DNA of 64,000 nt from Helicobacter cetorum MIT 99-5656 (GCF_000259275.1 NC_017735.1:248001-312000); one strand, 5' to 3'. Positions 37,399-48,256 are shown, counted from the stretch's first letter. The notes: generated by a model not told the origin, from the letters alone. Numbers and translations are program-made.

Positions 37399-37938
37399 AT
37401 GAATGAAGCATTTAAAAAAGAACTTTTAGCACATATTAGAGAAATCAAAGACTATCCTAGAAAGGGCATTTTATTCAAAGATATTACAACTTTACTCAAT
37501 TATCCTATGCTGTTTAACAAACTCATTGATACACTTAGAAAACGCTATATGGCTCTTAACATAGATTTCATTGTGGGTATTGAAGCTAGGGGATTTATTT
37601 TAGGCTCTGCTTTGGCTTACGCACTTGGTGTAGGCTTTGTGCCTATTAGGAAAAAGGGCAAACTCCCAGCTCACACTATTTCTCAGAGCTATAGCCTAGA
37701 ATATGGAAATGATAGTATAGAAATCCATTCGGATGCATTTAGGGGGGTTAAGGGGGTAAGGGTCGTTCTAATTGATGATTTATTAGCAACCGGAGGCACA
37801 GCCCTAGCAAGCCTACAACTCATAAAACTCCTACAAGCTGAATGTATAGAAGCATGCTTTTTGCTGGGTCTTAAAGAACTATCTGGCATTCAACTCTTAG
37901 AAGAGCAAGTGAAGACTTTTTGTGTGTTAGAGTGCTAG
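37399..37938 (+). CDS. apt: Adenine phosphoribosyltransferase
   Basis: Purine salvage enzyme making AMP from adenine and PRPP. The 179-residue protein has the N-terminal KDYPRKGILFKDITTLL (about 16-32), the GIEARGFILGSALA segment (about 60-73), RKKGKLP, and the PRPP motif VVLIDDLLATGGTA (about 122-135). Full length. ATG behind AAGGATATT. Confidence 0.97.
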   Translation: MNEAFKKELLAHIREIKDYPRKGILFKDITTLLNYPMLFNKLIDTLRKRYMALNIDFIVGIEARGFILGSALAYALGVGFVPIRKKGKLPAHTISQSYSLEYGNDSIEIHSDAFRGVKGVRVVLIDDLLATGGTALASLQLIKLLQAECIEACFLLGLKELSGIQLLEEQVKTFCVLEC

Positions 37939-37954
37939 AATAAGGGCAAATAGT

Positions 37955-38533
37955 ATGGAAGAATACATCATTAGCTTATGGAATCAGCACGCACCCACTT
38001 GGGGGTATCTCATCTTATTTGGATGGAGCATTTTAGAAGGTGAGATTGGATTAATCTTAGCAGGAATTGCAAGCTATACCGGTCATATGCATTTGGGATT
38101 AGCGATTTTAGTTGCGGGACTTGGGGGATTTATGGGCGATCAATTTTATTTTTACATCGGTCGCACTAATAAAACTTATATTCAAAAAAAGCTAGAAAAA
38201 CAACGCCGAAAACTAGCTCTAGCTCACTTATTGTTACAAAAATACGGCTGGTTTATCATTTTTATTCAGCGTTACATGTATGGCATGCGAACTATTATTC
38301 CTATCAGCATTGGTTTGACTCGCTATAGTGCTTTGAAATTTGCCCTCATTAATCTCATTAGTGCTGTAGTGTGGGCAAGTATTACCATTATTTTGGCGTG
38401 GTATTTGGGAGAAGAATTATTGCATTCATTAGGATGGCTCAAAAAACACCCCTATGTGCTAATATTACTGCTGGTATCTTTCTTGACCTTAGTCGTATGG
38501 TATTTTCAATACTATAGTAAGAAAAGCCGATAG
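37955..38533 (+). CDS. DedA family membrane protein
   Basis: 192-residue inner-membrane protein with the DedA/VTT fold: FGWSILEGEIGLILAGI (about 22-38), GGFMGDQFYFYIGRT (about 57-71), RYMYGMRTIIPISIGLTRYSALKF (about 108-131) and a C-terminal helix. Family members act as lipid scramblases/flippases such as for undecaprenyl phosphate and phosphatidylethanolamine, and support membrane potential (family knowledge). The conserved acidic residue and the arginine pair typical of DedA are present. Lies 16 bases after apt. Confidence 0.88.
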   Translation: MEEYIISLWNQHAPTWGYLILFGWSILEGEIGLILAGIASYTGHMHLGLAILVAGLGGFMGDQFYFYIGRTNKTYIQKKLEKQRRKLALAHLLLQKYGWFIIFIQRYMYGMRTIIPISIGLTRYSALKFALINLISAVVWASITIILAWYLGEELLHSLGWLKKHPYVLILLLVSFLTLVVWYFQYYSKKSR

Positions 38534-38562
38534 AATATAATAAAATTCCATAACTATATTAA

Positions 38563-40083
<1,521 letters not shown>

Positions 40084-40084
40084 A

Positions 40085-41185
40085 ATGGGCTTATCTGTAG
40101 GCATTGTGGGTTTACCTAATGTGGGTAAATCCAGCACCTTTAACGCACTCACTAAAACTCAAAACGCTCAGAGTGCAAACTACCCCTTTTGCACCATTGA
40201 GCCAAATAAAGCCATTGTAAATGTGCCTGATAAACGGCTTGATGAGTTAGCCAAAATTGTAAAACCTGAACGCATTTTATATTCTGTAGTAGAATTTGTA
40301 GATATTGCAGGACTGATTAAAGGAGCTAGTAAAGGCGAAGGCTTAGGCAATCAGTTTTTAGCTAACATCAAGGAATGCGAAGTGATTTTGCAAGTGGTGC
40401 GTTGTTTTGAAGATGGCAACATCACACATGTGAATGACAAAATTGACCCCCTGAATGATATAGAGACCATTGAATTGGAATTGATTTTAGCAGATATTGC
40501 CACTTTAGACAAAAGAATCGAACGCCTACAAAAAGCCCTAAAAAGTTCTAAAGATGCTAAGAGCCTTTTAGAATGTGCCTTGAGTTTAAAAACGCACTTA
40601 GAAGAATTAAAACCCGCTAAAACTTTCGCCCTAAATACAAGCGATGCTTTTTTAGAACTAGATAAAGAATTGCGTTTTTTGTCGCACAAAAAAATGATTT
40701 ATGTGGCTAATGTGGGCGAAGAAGATTTAAGCACTCTCAATGAGCATGCAAAAAAAGTAGAAAATCATGCAAAGGCTCAAAATTGTGAGTTTGTTGCATT
40801 ATGTGCCAAGCTAGAAGAGGAAATGGTTTCTATGGATGAAAATGAAGTCAAAGAATTTTTGCAAAGCTTAGGCGTAGAAGAAAGCGGACTAGAAAAGACC
40901 ATTCGTTTGAGCTTTAAAGAATTAGGTCTGATTAGTTATTTTACCGCTGGTGTTAAAGAAGTGCGTTCATGGACTATTAAAAAAGGTTCTAGTGCCCCTG
41001 TGGCTGCTGGGGTTATTCATAAAGATTTTGAAAAGGGCTTTATTAGAGCTGAAACAATCAGTTATGATGATTTTATAACCTATAAGGGCGAGATGGGAGC
41101 AAAAGAAAAAGGGGCGTTGCGTATTGAAGGCAAGGACTATATTGTTCAAGATGGCGATATCTTACACTTCCGCTTTAATGTTTAA
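40085..41185 (+). CDS. ychF: YchF/OLA1 family ATPase
   Basis: Ribosome-associated P-loop NTPase of the Obg/TRAFAC class with ATP preference. The 366-residue protein has the Walker A GLPNVGKSSTFNALT (about 9-23), switch DIAGLIKGASKGEGLGN (about 70-86), an alpha-helical coiled-coil insertion (about 125-190), NVGEEDL in place of NKxD, and the C-terminal TGS domain (VRSWTIKKG to DILHFRFNV). One base after pepA. Full length. Confidence 0.96.
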   Translation: MGLSVGIVGLPNVGKSSTFNALTKTQNAQSANYPFCTIEPNKAIVNVPDKRLDELAKIVKPERILYSVVEFVDIAGLIKGASKGEGLGNQFLANIKECEVILQVVRCFEDGNITHVNDKIDPLNDIETIELELILADIATLDKRIERLQKALKSSKDAKSLLECALSLKTHLEELKPAKTFALNTSDAFLELDKELRFLSHKKMIYVANVGEEDLSTLNEHAKKVENHAKAQNCEFVALCAKLEEEMVSMDENEVKEFLQSLGVEESGLEKTIRLSFKELGLISYFTAGVKEVRSWTIKKGSSAPVAAGVIHKDFEKGFIRAETISYDDFITYKGEMGAKEKGALRIEGKDYIVQDGDILHFRFNV

Positions 41186-41281
41186 TGCTAATTTATTTTA
41201 AAGCATAGGTTAGGCACTATTTCACAAGGAGTTACGAAGTGTTCCTTATGAAATCGCTAGCTTTTCTCTCTAAGATAATTG

Positions 41282-42157
41282 ATGAGCGATAAGAAACTTT
41301 TTAAAAAAATCTATGTTGAGCTGAGCGATATTTGTGGGTTGAAGTGTAGCTTCTGCCCTAACCCCAAGAATGAAAGGGGAGTAATGGATTTAAGGCTTTT
41401 TGAAAAAGTTTGTAAAGAAGTTGCCCCCCTAACTCACATCATCACCTTGCATGTCCTAGGCGACCCCTGTAAGCTCAAAGACTTAAATCTCTATCTAAAC
41501 ACTGCTCAACGCTTTAATTTAAAAGTGGATTTGGTTACAAGCGGGGTGTATTTGCATGACTTTTCTTTGTTGCTACAAGATGTGCTTTGGCAAGTCTCAC
41601 TCTCTTTAGATGCAGGACTAAATACAAATAACAAACTAGATAAAAACCGCTACATCAAACAAATCTTAGATTTTTGCCATTACAAATTTGAAAAAAATAG
41701 TGAAGTGTTTCTCAATTTACGCATTCAAGACAGCACCTTAAAAGAACACCAAAATTTCATCAAACCTTTTTTAGAAGCGTTTGAGCCTACTTCTTTAGAA
41801 ACTTTAAAAACACAAAGCCGTGTGCGTCTGTTTAAAAAAAGTTTTCTAAACATTCAAAAAACTTTCAAATGGCCTAGTTTGAACACAAAAAACCCTGTTT
41901 ATAAGCAACCAAAAATCCCTTACTGCTACGGATTACTCAAACAAATTGCTATTCTTTCTAATGGCGTTGTAGTGCCGTGTTGTATGGATACACAAGCTAG
42001 TATCAATCTTGGTAATTTAAACGATATGTCTTTAAAAGATGTTTTAAATAGCCAAAAAGCTGTAGCAATCAAAACCCACTTTTTAAGGGGTGAAGCATTA
42101 GAATTATTGTGTAAAAATTGCACCTACCCTATAACTCGCCATAAAAATCATTCCTAA
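41282..42157 (+). CDS. Radical SAM protein with C-terminal cysteine (SPASM-like) region
   Basis: 291 residues. The radical-SAM cluster motif CxxxCxxC is CGLKCSFC at about residues 17-24. The C-terminal quarter has further cysteines, PYCYGLLKQ, VVPCCMDTQASINLGNLNDMSLKDVLN and LLCKNCTYP, typical of a SPASM-like auxiliary cluster. Members include peptide- and cofactor-modifying enzymes; no precursor peptide is visible beside it, so the substrate is unknown. Transcribed after ychF with a 96-base gap, convergent with the AI-2E permease gene three bases downstream. Confidence 0.8.
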   Translation: MSDKKLFKKIYVELSDICGLKCSFCPNPKNERGVMDLRLFEKVCKEVAPLTHIITLHVLGDPCKLKDLNLYLNTAQRFNLKVDLVTSGVYLHDFSLLLQDVLWQVSLSLDAGLNTNNKLDKNRYIKQILDFCHYKFEKNSEVFLNLRIQDSTLKEHQNFIKPFLEAFEPTSLETLKTQSRVRLFKKSFLNIQKTFKWPSLNTKNPVYKQPKIPYCYGLLKQIAILSNGVVVPCCMDTQASINLGNLNDMSLKDVLNSQKAVAIKTHFLRGEALELLCKNCTYPITRHKNHS

Positions 42158-42160
42158 CAC

Positions 42161-43195
42161 TCAGACTCTGTTTTTAGAAAAATAATTTTCATATAGGCGT
42201 AGTAAGGCAATGAAAAACGCTGTAATCGTAGGACCTACTGCAATCCCCCAAAAACCAAATTGCGAAATGCCTGCAATCATAGAAAAGAATATTAACATTT
42301 CATTGATTTTAAGGGTTGTTTTAAACATTCTTTGTTTGATAAAAACAATCAAAATCGGTTTGATAACGCTATCAATCAGCACACCAATCAGTAAAATAGA
42401 GTATAGAGCGATAAAAATAGCCCCATTCACATGGCCATAATGGAGTTCATAAACCACTACAGGAACCCAAATCAAAGCCCCCCCTACAATAGGCACCAAA
42501 CTAGCCAACCCATATAAAATTCCTAAAAACAATCCATCATGCCCAAACCATACAATCATCACGCCAAATGCCAAACCTTCTAAAATAATTGTAATCATAG
42601 AAGTGAGTAACACAATGCGTAAAATCCCCGCTACTTCTTCAAAAATCCCCTTACTTTGCTTGATTTCAAAAGGCAAAACTCCCAACAGATAATGATAGAA
42701 CCGCTCGCTATAATAAAAAAAGAAAAATAATAATCCTAATACAAACACCGTATCTGTAATTAATTTCAAGCTGTATTTGCCAATGTAGCTGCTTATTTTT
42801 AGTAAATAACCGGTAATAGAAGTTGCACTAAAATTTTCTAAAAGCTTGCTAACCCCATCGCTTATGGTAGGAAAATGAGATAAATTTTCTGTTATTGTCT
42901 TTTTAAGCCACCCTATTAAAGCGGAAAGTTTTTCAAAGTTGATTTCAAAGATAATGTTAGACCCCTTGTAAGCGATAAAGTATAATGGCACAATCAGAAC
43001 GCTCGCTAAAGCCAAAACACATAAAAACGAACTCAAAACATTAGAAAACCGCTCATTGAGAAAAAGTTTTACTTGAAAAAGCCCCACACATAAAAGCCCA
43101 GCAATCAGTGCATCCATCAAAAAATCTTGATACAGATAGAGCATCCAATAAAAACCAATTCCAAAAAGAAGCCAAAAAAAATACTGAGCTTTCAT
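42161..43195 (-). CDS. AI-2E family (PerM/YdiK-like) transporter
   Basis: 344-residue polytopic membrane protein, about eight helices, with the AI-2E family C-terminal segments FGVMIVWFGHDGLFLGILYGLASLVPIVGGALIW split at about 212-245 and SVIKPILIVFIKQR (about 278-292). The family name is historical; members export diverse solutes or ions and the substrate here is unknown. Stands alone on the minus strand between two plus-strand genes. Confidence 0.82.
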   Translation of the reverse strand: MKAQYFFWLLFGIGFYWMLYLYQDFLMDALIAGLLCVGLFQVKLFLNERFSNVLSSFLCVLALASVLIVPLYFIAYKGSNIIFEINFEKLSALIGWLKKTITENLSHFPTISDGVSKLLENFSATSITGYLLKISSYIGKYSLKLITDTVFVLGLLFFFFYYSERFYHYLLGVLPFEIKQSKGIFEEVAGILRIVLLTSMITIILEGLAFGVMIVWFGHDGLFLGILYGLASLVPIVGGALIWVPVVVYELHYGHVNGAIFIALYSILLIGVLIDSVIKPILIVFIKQRMFKTTLKINEMLIFFSMIAGISQFGFWGIAVGPTITAFFIALLRLYENYFSKNRV

Positions 43196-43310
43196 TCAAA
43201 CCTACCCTTATTGACACTAAACTAAAACCATAAAATGTTAGCTAAAAAACACTATTTTTAAGGATAAAAAATTTCTTTTAGCCTATAATTAATAAAAAAG
43301 GTTGGTATTT

Positions 43311-44117
43311 ATGGTATTTTACAAATACTCTGGGAGTGGGAATGATTTTTTAATCACACAAAGTTTAAAAAAGCAAGATTTTTCACATTTAGCCAAGCTG
43401 GTGTGTCATAGACATGAAGGCTTTGGAGCTGATGGGCTTGTGGTTATATTGCCCCATAATCATTATGAATACGCTTGGGATTTTTATAATTCAGATGGCT
43501 CTAAAGCTCTTATGTGTGGGAATGCGAGCCGTTGTGTCGGATTGCATGCCTACAAGCACAAAATAGCCCCCAAACACCACACTTTTTTAGCTAACAAGAG
43601 AGAAATTTCTATCCACATAGAAGAGCCAAATATTGTAGAGAGCAATTTAGGCAACTATCAAATTTTAGAAAAAATATCCGCCCTAAAATGTGAAAAATCT
43701 TTTTCAAACTCCGCTATTTTAGAAGATATTCTTACTTTCTATCTCATAGATACCGGTGTGCCACATTTAGTAGGGTTTGTCAAAAGCAAACAACTCCTAT
43801 CTTCTTTAAATCCGTTAGAGCTAAGAGCTTTGCGTTTTAAATTTAACGCTAATGTCAATATCGCTTACATACAAGATGAAAAAAATATTTTTTTACAAAC
43901 TTATGAAAGGGGGGTTGAAGATTTTACTCTAGCTTGTGGAACAGGTATGGCGGCGACTTTTATTGCAGCGCACACATTTTATAACACACTCACAAAAGCC
44001 ACCCTCATTCCTAAAAGCAACGAATATTTAGAGCTTTCTCTCAAAAATAATGAAATCTTTTATAAGGGGGGGGTGCACTACATTGGAATGGGTATTTTTG
44101 AGCCTAATTTCTCATAA
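43311..44117 (+). CDS. dapF: Diaminopimelate epimerase
   Basis: Converts LL- to meso-diaminopimelate for lysine and peptidoglycan. I use the ATG at 43311 ([13 protein letters not shown], 268 residues) with its AAAGG site rather than the TTG nine bases upstream. Catalytic cysteine boxes: [15 protein letters not shown] (about 65-79) and [14 protein letters not shown] (about 205-218). A G8 run sits in codons near the C-terminus (KGGVHYIG). All active-site residues present. Confidence 0.95.
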   Translation: MVFYKYSGSGNDFLITQSLKKQDFSHLAKLVCHRHEGFGADGLVVILPHNHYEYAWDFYNSDGSKALMCGNASRCVGLHAYKHKIAPKHHTFLANKREISIHIEEPNIVESNLGNYQILEKISALKCEKSFSNSAILEDILTFYLIDTGVPHLVGFVKSKQLLSSLNPLELRALRFKFNANVNIAYIQDEKNIFLQTYERGVEDFTLACGTGMAATFIAAHTFYNTLTKATLIPKSNEYLELSLKNNEIFYKGGVHYIGMGIFEPNFS

Positions 44118-44216
44118 TTCTATCAAAATGATTTTATTTTAATTTGACATGGGATATGCTATCATTTAAAAAGCTATTTTTTAGCAACACAAAAAATATC
44201 CTAAAGGAATAAAATC

Positions 44217-44867
44217 ATGCAAGCATTAAAATCATTACTTGAAGTCATTGTGAAACTTCAGAATGTGGGTAGCTATCTGATGCATATAGCTATCTTTATT
44301 ATTTTCGTTTGGATTGGGGGACTTAAATTCGTAGCGTATGAAGCCGAAGGAATCGCCCCTTTTGTAGCGAACTCGCCTTTCTTTTCTTTCATGTATAAAT
44401 TTGAAAAACCTGAATACAAACAACATAAAATGTCTGAAGCACAATCTATGAACGAAGAAATGCAAGATGACCCCAAGATTATTGAAAACAAAGAATGGCA
44501 TAAAGAAAATCGCACTTACTTAGTGTCTGAAGCGTTAGGAATTACGATTATGACCTTAGGTATTTTAGTGCTATTAGGACTTTGGATGCCACTACTTGGA
44601 GTGGTTGGGGGCTTACTTGTAGCGGGAATGACTATCACCACCCTATCCTTTTTATTCACAACGCCAGAAGTGTTTGTCAATCAACATTTTCCATGGTTAT
44701 CTGGGGCTGGAAGGTTAGTCATTAAAGATTTGGCTTTGTTTGCAGGTGGGCTTCTTATTGCTGGTTCTGATGCTAAACGCTACTTAGAAGGAAAAGGATT
44801 TTGTTTAATGAATCGCTCATCTGTAGGGATTAAAGCTAAAAATTGCTCTAGCGGGTGCTGCTCCTAA
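44217..44867 (+). CDS. DUF417/RclC-like inner membrane protein with Cys-rich tail
   Basis: 216-residue membrane protein with about four helices. The N-terminal helix carries IFIIFVWIGGLKFVAYEAEGIAPFVANSPFFSF (about 24-56), the core of the DUF417/YkgB family; E. coli RclC, part of the reactive-chlorine response, belongs here. A polar loop (about 60-95) precedes three more helices. The C-terminus ends CSSGCCS, four cysteines in the last 18 residues including KGFCLMN, a possible metal or oxidant-sensitive tail. Monocistronic between dapF and the ribbon-helix-helix gene. Confidence 0.78.
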   Translation: MQALKSLLEVIVKLQNVGSYLMHIAIFIIFVWIGGLKFVAYEAEGIAPFVANSPFFSFMYKFEKPEYKQHKMSEAQSMNEEMQDDPKIIENKEWHKENRTYLVSEALGITIMTLGILVLLGLWMPLLGVVGGLLVAGMTITTLSFLFTTPEVFVNQHFPWLSGAGRLVIKDLALFAGGLLIAGSDAKRYLEGKGFCLMNRSSVGIKAKNCSSGCCS

Positions 44868-44913
44868 CAAAAGCCTTAATAGGCTTAGAGCCTACCAAAA
44901 AGAATTGAAAAAA

Positions 44914-45117
44914 TTAATTGCCTTTCTTATAAATGATAGTCTTTAGAATATGACGCTTCACAAATGAATTAACACTTTCCACTTCTTCAGCAGCCAAGTT
45001 CTTTAAAATATCATGCTCTTCTTTAGACAAGTAAAAAGTAACTGAAAAGTTTCTTTTCAATTCATCTACGGAAACACGCTTACGACCCGGTTTTACATTC
45101 CTGTTTGTCAAATCCAT
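44914..45117 (-). CDS. Small ribbon-helix-helix DNA-binding protein
   Basis: 67 residues. The N-terminal basic part GRKRVSVDELKRNFSVTFYLSKEEHDILKNLA (about 11-42) has the strand-helix pattern of the MetJ/Arc/CopG ribbon-helix-helix fold, followed by SVNSFVKRHILKTII. ATG behind AGGAGAT. No toxin-like gene is beside it, so it is more likely a transcriptional regulator than an antitoxin. Convergent with the DUF417 gene and divergent from the Hof-like gene, which it might regulate. Confidence 0.72.
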   Translation of the reverse strand: MDLTNRNVKPGRKRVSVDELKRNFSVTFYLSKEEHDILKNLAAEEVESVNSFVKRHILKTIIYKKGN

Positions 45118-45291
45118 TAAAATCTCCTTTTATTTAAAAAATTAATATTGTAGCAACTATTCTAACATGAAATAAACACTATTTTACATTAAACATCAAG
45201 TAAAATATTTTTTTATGACACAGCAACCTAAGATGTGGTAAAATACTCTCACTCACTACAAAATAAACTTTTTATTTTAGTAACTTATAGT

Positions 45292-46557
45292 ATGGTGGTA
45301 ACACAAGTGGCAATAAACACCTTTTTCAAACATTCTTCTTTGGCTTGTCTCTTAGCAATCAATATGTATGCTTTTGATTGGAATATTTTCAAATACAATT
45401 TGGGTTTTAACATGTTTATTATGGACCATGAAGGCATGACGCCTTATTGGGTTAATACTAATACAAATCTTAAAAGCCGTTTGACTCCAGAGTTTGGAAT
45501 ACAATTCAATGCAAAACATGTAGAGCAAAGCCTTATTGTAGGGGCATATTTTTTTCAAAATTTCCATAACTACAGCACAAAATTTCCTTATGCTTGGGGA
45601 CCTACAATGTATTACAAGGCTAAGGGAGAGCATTTTACTTTTTATGGGGGGATTTTTCCTAGAAAAAATCTTTTAGGGAAATATGGTTTAAATATCTTTT
45701 CACCCTATTATTGGTTTAGGGACCCAAATGCTAGAGGGTTTTTATTTCAATACCAAAACAGATATTCACCCTTAAAAACCTATTATGGGCATGCAGAATT
45801 TATGCTAGATTGGTTTGGGGGCAATTGTTATAACACTTGCAAATTTGGCAAAAACCCCTATGGAAACGCTATGGACAGATTTCAAATGAGTGGCTCTACT
45901 TCCTATCATTTTTTTAAGGGTTTATTAGGCGTAGGAGGGAATTTTGTCCTGTTTCATAACGAAGACAAATACCTTTTAAATGGTGCTGATGGCATGCATT
46001 TTAATGAGAAAAGAGCTATTGATAATAGTGCTATTTATCTCCTAGACCGCCTTTATTATAACACCTATATAGGAACAAGTCTCTTAGACCTTGCCCCCTT
46101 TATGGAAAAGCTTAACGCTAAATTCGGTATGGTCTCTGAAGCAAGTAGATTAAGAAATAGAGAAAAAGATGTGCCATTCATTAACAGCATAGGAGGGCAA
46201 CTTGACATAGAACTCCAATATAAAGGCTTTGGTATACACAATTTATTTTATTTTGCAAAAACTGGAGAAATGCCCTTTTATAATCGCTATCAATACATTG
46301 GAATGTATTGCACAGCTTCTTATTGCCCTACACCTATTTATCGTGGCGTGCCATTCTTTCAAGCCAACATGTATAATCGTTTTGACTTGTATTACAACTG
46401 GAAAAACGACTTCGCATCAGTTAGGATTAATTTTGTGCTTAACTCTATGCATGAGAGCTTTAAAAATAATTCACCTTGGATGCAATCTTATCAAGTGTAT
46501 ATGACGGTTTCTTTTGACCCTTATAACCTTATCAATAAAATCGCTAGAAAAAAATAA
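45292..46557 (+). CDS. Hof-like outer membrane protein
   Basis: About 421 residues from the ATG at 45292; a GTG at 45235 is an alternative and neither has a strong ribosome site. A signal-like segment (about 8-26, SSLACLLAINMYA) is followed by strongly aromatic amphipathic strands, such as PYAWGPTMYYKAKGEHFTFYGGIFPRK and SPYYWFRDPNARGFLFQYQ in split segments, as in the Hof family of H. pylori outer membrane proteins. One CYNTC pair lies near residue 180. Placed between the regulator and rpsU, where H. pylori has a different short gene, so it may be a local insertion. Hof member not determinable. Confidence 0.6.
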   Translation: MVVTQVAINTFFKHSSLACLLAINMYAFDWNIFKYNLGFNMFIMDHEGMTPYWVNTNTNLKSRLTPEFGIQFNAKHVEQSLIVGAYFFQNFHNYSTKFPYAWGPTMYYKAKGEHFTFYGGIFPRKNLLGKYGLNIFSPYYWFRDPNARGFLFQYQNRYSPLKTYYGHAEFMLDWFGGNCYNTCKFGKNPYGNAMDRFQMSGSTSYHFFKGLLGVGGNFVLFHNEDKYLLNGADGMHFNEKRAIDNSAIYLLDRLYYNTYIGTSLLDLAPFMEKLNAKFGMVSEASRLRNREKDVPFINSIGGQLDIELQYKGFGIHNLFYFAKTGEMPFYNRYQYIGMYCTASYCPTPIYRGVPFFQANMYNRFDLYYNWKNDFASVRINFVLNSMHESFKNNSPWMQSYQVYMTVSFDPYNLINKIARKK

Positions 46558-46563
46558 AAATTC

Positions 46564-46593
46564 TTGACAACAAGTTAATTCGTCTTATATAAT
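46564..46593 (+). promoter_or_regulatory. Near-consensus sigma-80 promoter for rpsU
   Basis: TTGACA at 46564-46569, 18 bases, then TATAAT at 46588-46593, about 66 bases upstream of the rpsU ATG. Both hexamers are perfect; a full -35 is unusual in Helicobacter and suggests strong constitutive transcription of rpsU and perhaps fabG. Confidence 0.8.
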
Positions 46594-46658
46594 ATTGCTT
46601 CATTTGTAGCCATTGTAAAACGATGATTTTAAGCTACAGAAAAGAGGTGATGATAGGT

Positions 46659-46871
46659 ATGCCAGGGATTAAGGTTAGAGAGAGCGATGCGTTTGATGAG
46701 GCTTATAGAAGATTCAAAAAACAAACCGACCGTAATTTAGTAGTAACAGAGTGTCGTGCAAGAAGGTTCTTTGAATCTAAGACCGAAAAACGCAAAAAGC
46801 AAAAAATCAGTGCGAAAAAGAAAATCTTAAAGCGTCTTTACATGCTAAGGCGCTATGAGTCAAGACTATAA
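46659..46871 (+). CDS. rpsU: 30S ribosomal protein S21
   Basis: 70 residues from the ATG at 46659 ([21 protein letters not shown]), behind a GAGGTGA site; the frame 12 codons upstream is not used. Typical S21: conserved N-terminus, then a very basic tail ([20 protein letters not shown]). S21 takes part in initiation on the small subunit. Upstream of fabG by about 55 bases, likely co-transcribed. Confidence 0.97.
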   Translation: MPGIKVRESDAFDEAYRRFKKQTDRNLVVTECRARRFFESKTEKRKKQKISAKKKILKRLYMLRRYESRL

Positions 46872-46926
46872 TAACTTTTGCTTCAAACCAAAGGTTAGGG
46901 ATTTAAAAATTAAGGATTATTAGATA

Positions 46927-47670
46927 ATGCAATTCACAGGGAAAAATGTTCTAATTACTGGAGCTTCTAAAGGCATTGGGGCAGAAATTGCAAAAACTCT
47001 TGCTTCTATGGGGTTGAAAGTATGGATAAATTATCGTAGCAATGTTGAGGTTGCTGATGCTTTGAAAAACGAGCTTGAAACCCAAGGTTACAAAGCAGCT
47101 ATAATCAAATTTGATGCGACTTCTGAAACCGATTTCACTGAAGCAATACAAACCATTGTTGAAAGCGATGGGGCTTTGTCCTACTTGGTGAACAATGCGG
47201 GTATTGTGCGTGATAAGTTAGCTATTAAGATGAAGACAGAAGATTTTCATCATGTAATAGATAATAATCTTACTTCGGCTTTTATAGGTTGTAGAGAAGC
47301 CCTAAAAGTTATGAGCAAAAATCGTTTTGGAAGCGTAGTAAATATTGCTTCTATTATCGGTGAGCGAGGCAACATGGGGCAAACAAACTATTCAGCAAGT
47401 AAGGGTGGGATGATTGCGATGAGTAAATCTTTTGCTTATGAGGGAGCTTTAAGGAATATCCGTTTTAACTGTGTAACGCCCGGCTTTATAGAAACCGACA
47501 TGAACGCCACTTTAAAAGATGAGCTTAAAGCGGACTATATCAAAAATATTCCCTTAAATAGACTAGGGTCTGCTAAAGAAGTGGCAGAAGCGGTAGCGTT
47601 TCTTTTGAGCAATCATTCTAGTTATATCACTGGGGAGACTCTCAAAGTCAATGGCGGACTTTACATGTAG
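46927..47670 (+). CDS. fabG: 3-oxoacyl-ACP reductase
   Basis: NADPH-dependent ketoreductase of fatty-acid elongation, short-chain dehydrogenase family. The 247-residue protein has TGASKGIG (about 11-18), NNAG (about 88-91), catalytic Ser in VVNIASIIGERG, Y-x-x-x-K in NYSASKGGM (about 153-161), and the end GETLKVNGGLYM. Standard FabG length. First of the fatty-acid cluster fabG-acpP-fabF-accA. Confidence 0.96.
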   Translation: MQFTGKNVLITGASKGIGAEIAKTLASMGLKVWINYRSNVEVADALKNELETQGYKAAIIKFDATSETDFTEAIQTIVESDGALSYLVNNAGIVRDKLAIKMKTEDFHHVIDNNLTSAFIGCREALKVMSKNRFGSVVNIASIIGERGNMGQTNYSASKGGMIAMSKSFAYEGALRNIRFNCVTPGFIETDMNATLKDELKADYIKNIPLNRLGSAKEVAEAVAFLLSNHSSYITGETLKVNGGLYM

Positions 47671-47766
47671 TCCTAAATAAAGGGTTTTTTAGCGATAAAA
47701 GTTTGTAGGTAGCAAAAATCATGCTACCATTACGAAGTTATTCTAAAACAAAGAGGTTATTATCAA

Positions 47767-47847
47767 ATGGGGATTATTTATACAATATTGCTTCTCATCG
47801 TAATTTATTTGTTGTATAGGATTTTAGATGTTTTGGAACACAAATAA
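47767..47847 (+). CDS. Candidate 26-residue hydrophobic peptide between fabG and acpP
   Basis: ATG at 47767 to TAA at 47845-47847, with AAAGAGG ten bases upstream. The peptide MGIIYTILLLIVIYLLYRILD..., ending EHK, is a single membrane helix of about 18 residues with a charged tail. It looks like the tiny membrane proteins or type I toxins found in Helicobacter; H. pylori 26695 also has a small hypothetical gene at this place (recalled). No antisense RNA promoter was recognised. Expression is unproven. Confidence 0.5.
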   Translation: MGIIYTILLLIVIYLLYRILDVLEHK

Positions 47848-47933
47848 GTGTTTCATATAATTACAGGGCATGCTAAGGGTTAGTCCGAGCAAGACCATGT
47901 TTAGTATTTTATTTTTAGATTAAGGAGTTTTAA

Positions 47934-48170
47934 ATGGCTTTATTTGAAGATATTCAAGCAGTAATCACTGAGCAGTTGAATGTGGATGTAGCACAAGTTA
48001 CCGAAGAGGCAGAGTTTGTGAAGGATTTGGGTGCAGATTCTTTAGATGTTGTAGAATTAATTATGGCATTAGAAGAGAAGTTTGGCATTGAGATTCCTGA
48101 TGAGCAAGCAGAAAAGATTGTCAATGTAGGCGATGTAGTGAAGTATATTGAGGACCATAAACTAGCATAG
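47934..48170 (+). CDS. acpP: Acyl carrier protein
   Basis: 78-residue acidic carrier of fatty-acid synthesis. The phosphopantetheine serine is in [21 protein letters not shown] (split; DSL at about 37-39). It is loaded by holo-ACP synthase, whose gene acpS lies at 55.1 kb in this window. Strong AAGGAG site. Confidence 0.98.
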   Translation: MALFEDIQAVITEQLNVDVAQVTEEAEFVKDLGADSLDVVELIMALEEKFGIEIPDEQAEKIVNVGDVVKYIEDHKLA

Positions 48171-48177
48171 TGTTTTT

Positions 48178-48203
48178 AGCTTTGGAGATTTATCTCCAAA
48201 GCT
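48178..48203 (+). promoter_or_regulatory. Perfect 11-bp hairpin between acpP and fabF
   Basis: AGCTTTGGAGA (48178-48188) and TCTCCAAAGCT (48193-48203) pair completely around a TTTA loop, eight bases after the acpP stop. No T run follows, so it is more likely a 3'-protecting or processing stem than a full terminator; it would explain high acpP mRNA relative to fabF. Confidence 0.65.
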
Positions 48204-48256
48204 CAGCTAATAGAGTCTAGTTTTATATCATAAAGTTTTAAAGTGAGGAGCTATTT

